NCBI GenBank assembly: GCA_040779345.1
Contig: JBFONU010000004.1
Location: 186,001 to 250,000 of the forward strand
Direction: 5' to 3'
DNA length: 64,000 nt
Source of the DNA: Thalassotalea_H sp040779345
GTDB lineage: Bacteria; Pseudomonadota; Gammaproteobacteria; Enterobacterales; Alteromonadaceae
Positions 63,310 through 64,000 of the stretch are shown piece by piece. Made by a program: the position numbers and the translations under genes. Position 1 is the first letter of the stretch. Each line of letters opens with the position of its first letter. The notes beneath the pieces are model-generated. The model ran no database searches and was not told where the DNA came from. It saw only the letters and a program-made list of their open reading frames with translations.

Positions 63310-64000
63310 TTAATTTCTTTTTAATGCTCCATCATGTTTTGCTTTCTTAGCATTAAACTTGTTGAGCTTATTAGATACCAATCCCTTAAACTTAAGTATG
63401 TTTTCTAAGTTTTTTGCGCTATACCCATCTGATTTTACATTTGTTTTTTCGGCACGCTTAAGCATTTCGAAAGCATTTGCTAGCATAATTATAGAATCAT
63501 TATGACGATGAAGTTTATCTGCTTGATAATATCTAGCAATTGCTTTTCTCAATAAACAGAATGATTCCGGACGACCTATTTCTTTGGCACGTTCGATATA
63601 TTTATCACCCTCGATTAAGTCCTCCAGTCGATAATTTATTAATGCTAAATCGACCAGAGCATCACAATTTAATGGGTCAAGTTCAATGGATTTTTCTCCC
63701 ATTTTTTTTGCATAAAGGTAGTTTGTTGTTTTATTGAAAAGCAACCAAGCAAACCTATCAAATAATGCTGAATTAAGAGGGTCATCTTCAATAGCAAGTT
63801 CGTACATTTCAATGGCACCGTCTATATCGCTTTTTCCAGCTAGAACCTTAGCAGCTTTTGCATATTCACTTCTAAAGGCTTCATCAACTCTATCTGATTG
63901 GTATTCTTTCTCTATTCTCTCTCTTTCAATGGCATAGTGATCGACTTCCAGAGCAAGAGACTTTATTTTGTTTCTATATTCGTCTTCAAATTTTGTGTAT
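63310..64000 (-). CDS. TPR-repeat protein, partial (5' end outside window)
   Basis: At least 229 residues and open to the window edge; an internal Met at 63807 is not needed as a start. TPR-like repeats include AIEMYELAIEDDPLNSALFDR, AKKMGEKSIELDPLNCDALVD and LEDLIEGDKYIERAKEIG (quoted in parts). The C-terminal 40 residues are basic. The N-terminal portion, which would identify the function (for example an NTPase or nuclease), is missing. It lies 42 bp upstream of the GHKL gene. Confidence 0.7.
   Translation of the reverse strand, partial: YTKFEDEYRNKIKSLALEVDHYAIERERIEKEYQSDRVDEAFRSEYAKAAKVLAGKSDIDGAIEMYELAIEDDPLNSALFDRFAWLLFNKTTNYLYAKKMGEKSIELDPLNCDALVDLALINYRLEDLIEGDKYIERAKEIGRPESFCLLRKAIARYYQADKLHRHNDSIIMLANAFEMLKRAEKTNVKSDGYSAKNLENILKFKGLVSNKLNKFNAKKAKHDGALKRN

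Noticed and set aside
1..64000. CRISPR arrays
   Set aside because: No regular repeat-spacer pattern was found; the only tandem repeats are the hsdS 12-mers and the iterons.

Overview
The window reads as chromosome of an AT-rich marine gammaproteobacterium of the Alteromonadales, most like Colwellia/Thalassotalea. The evidence is the protein content and gene order of the core blocks: fxsA-groES-groEL, cutA-dsbD, aroQ-accB-accC, fbp, ppaC and topB. No rRNA, tRNA or CRISPR array was found.

Positions 1-24.6 kb are an accessory island. It opens with a type I restriction operon in the order hsdM-hsdS-prrC-hsdR, with a PrrC-like candidate anticodon nuclease between hsdS and hsdR. It continues with an unrecognised soluble/membrane gene pair, a NucS-like nuclease, RhuM, a membrane protein and a TrlF-type PHP-ATPase. 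A DUF3892 pair, a SIR2-domain protein and an unknown anchored protein follow. Next comes an integrated plasmid-like replicon (17.5-22.3 kb): a DUF2958 gene, a replication-relaxation gene, a DNA-translocation ATPase, a small gene, a Rep_3 initiator and four 21-bp-spaced iterons. AlpA and a tyrosine integrase close the island beside groEL.

The main discovery is in this replicon. Four consecutive genes (17947-22070) look like a string of short broken ORFs under the standard code. Every interruption is an in-frame TGA: 17 unambiguous cases plus one ambiguous, with no internal TAA or TAG and no frameshift in about 1250 codons. Reading TGA as sense gives intact proteins of 277, 481, 69 and 420 aa that end at TAA or TAG. 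The surrounding genes, and the AlpA gene on the same island, use TGA as a normal stop. Recognisable motif positions in the ATPase suggest a small residue such as glycine (possibly serine). Low TGG content and precedent in other codes suggest tryptophan. The amino acid is unresolved.

Positions 24.8-55.4 kb are mostly core chromosome: chaperonins, thiol and metal homeostasis, a cyclic-di-GMP/porin/binding-protein operon, fatty-acid and shikimate enzymes, transporters, a MocR regulator, a large metalloprotease, fructose bisphosphatase, pyrophosphatase, a PAS kinase/response-regulator cluster, an ABC exporter and topoisomerase III.

Positions 55.8-64 kb are a second defence island, all on the minus strand. 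It holds a short type II CBASS (CD-NTase, E2-like protein with SEC-C zinc motif, two-TM SAVED effector) with two membrane genes downstream. Upstream are a GHKL ATPase, a STAS-like/winged-helix protein and a TPR protein cut by the window end.
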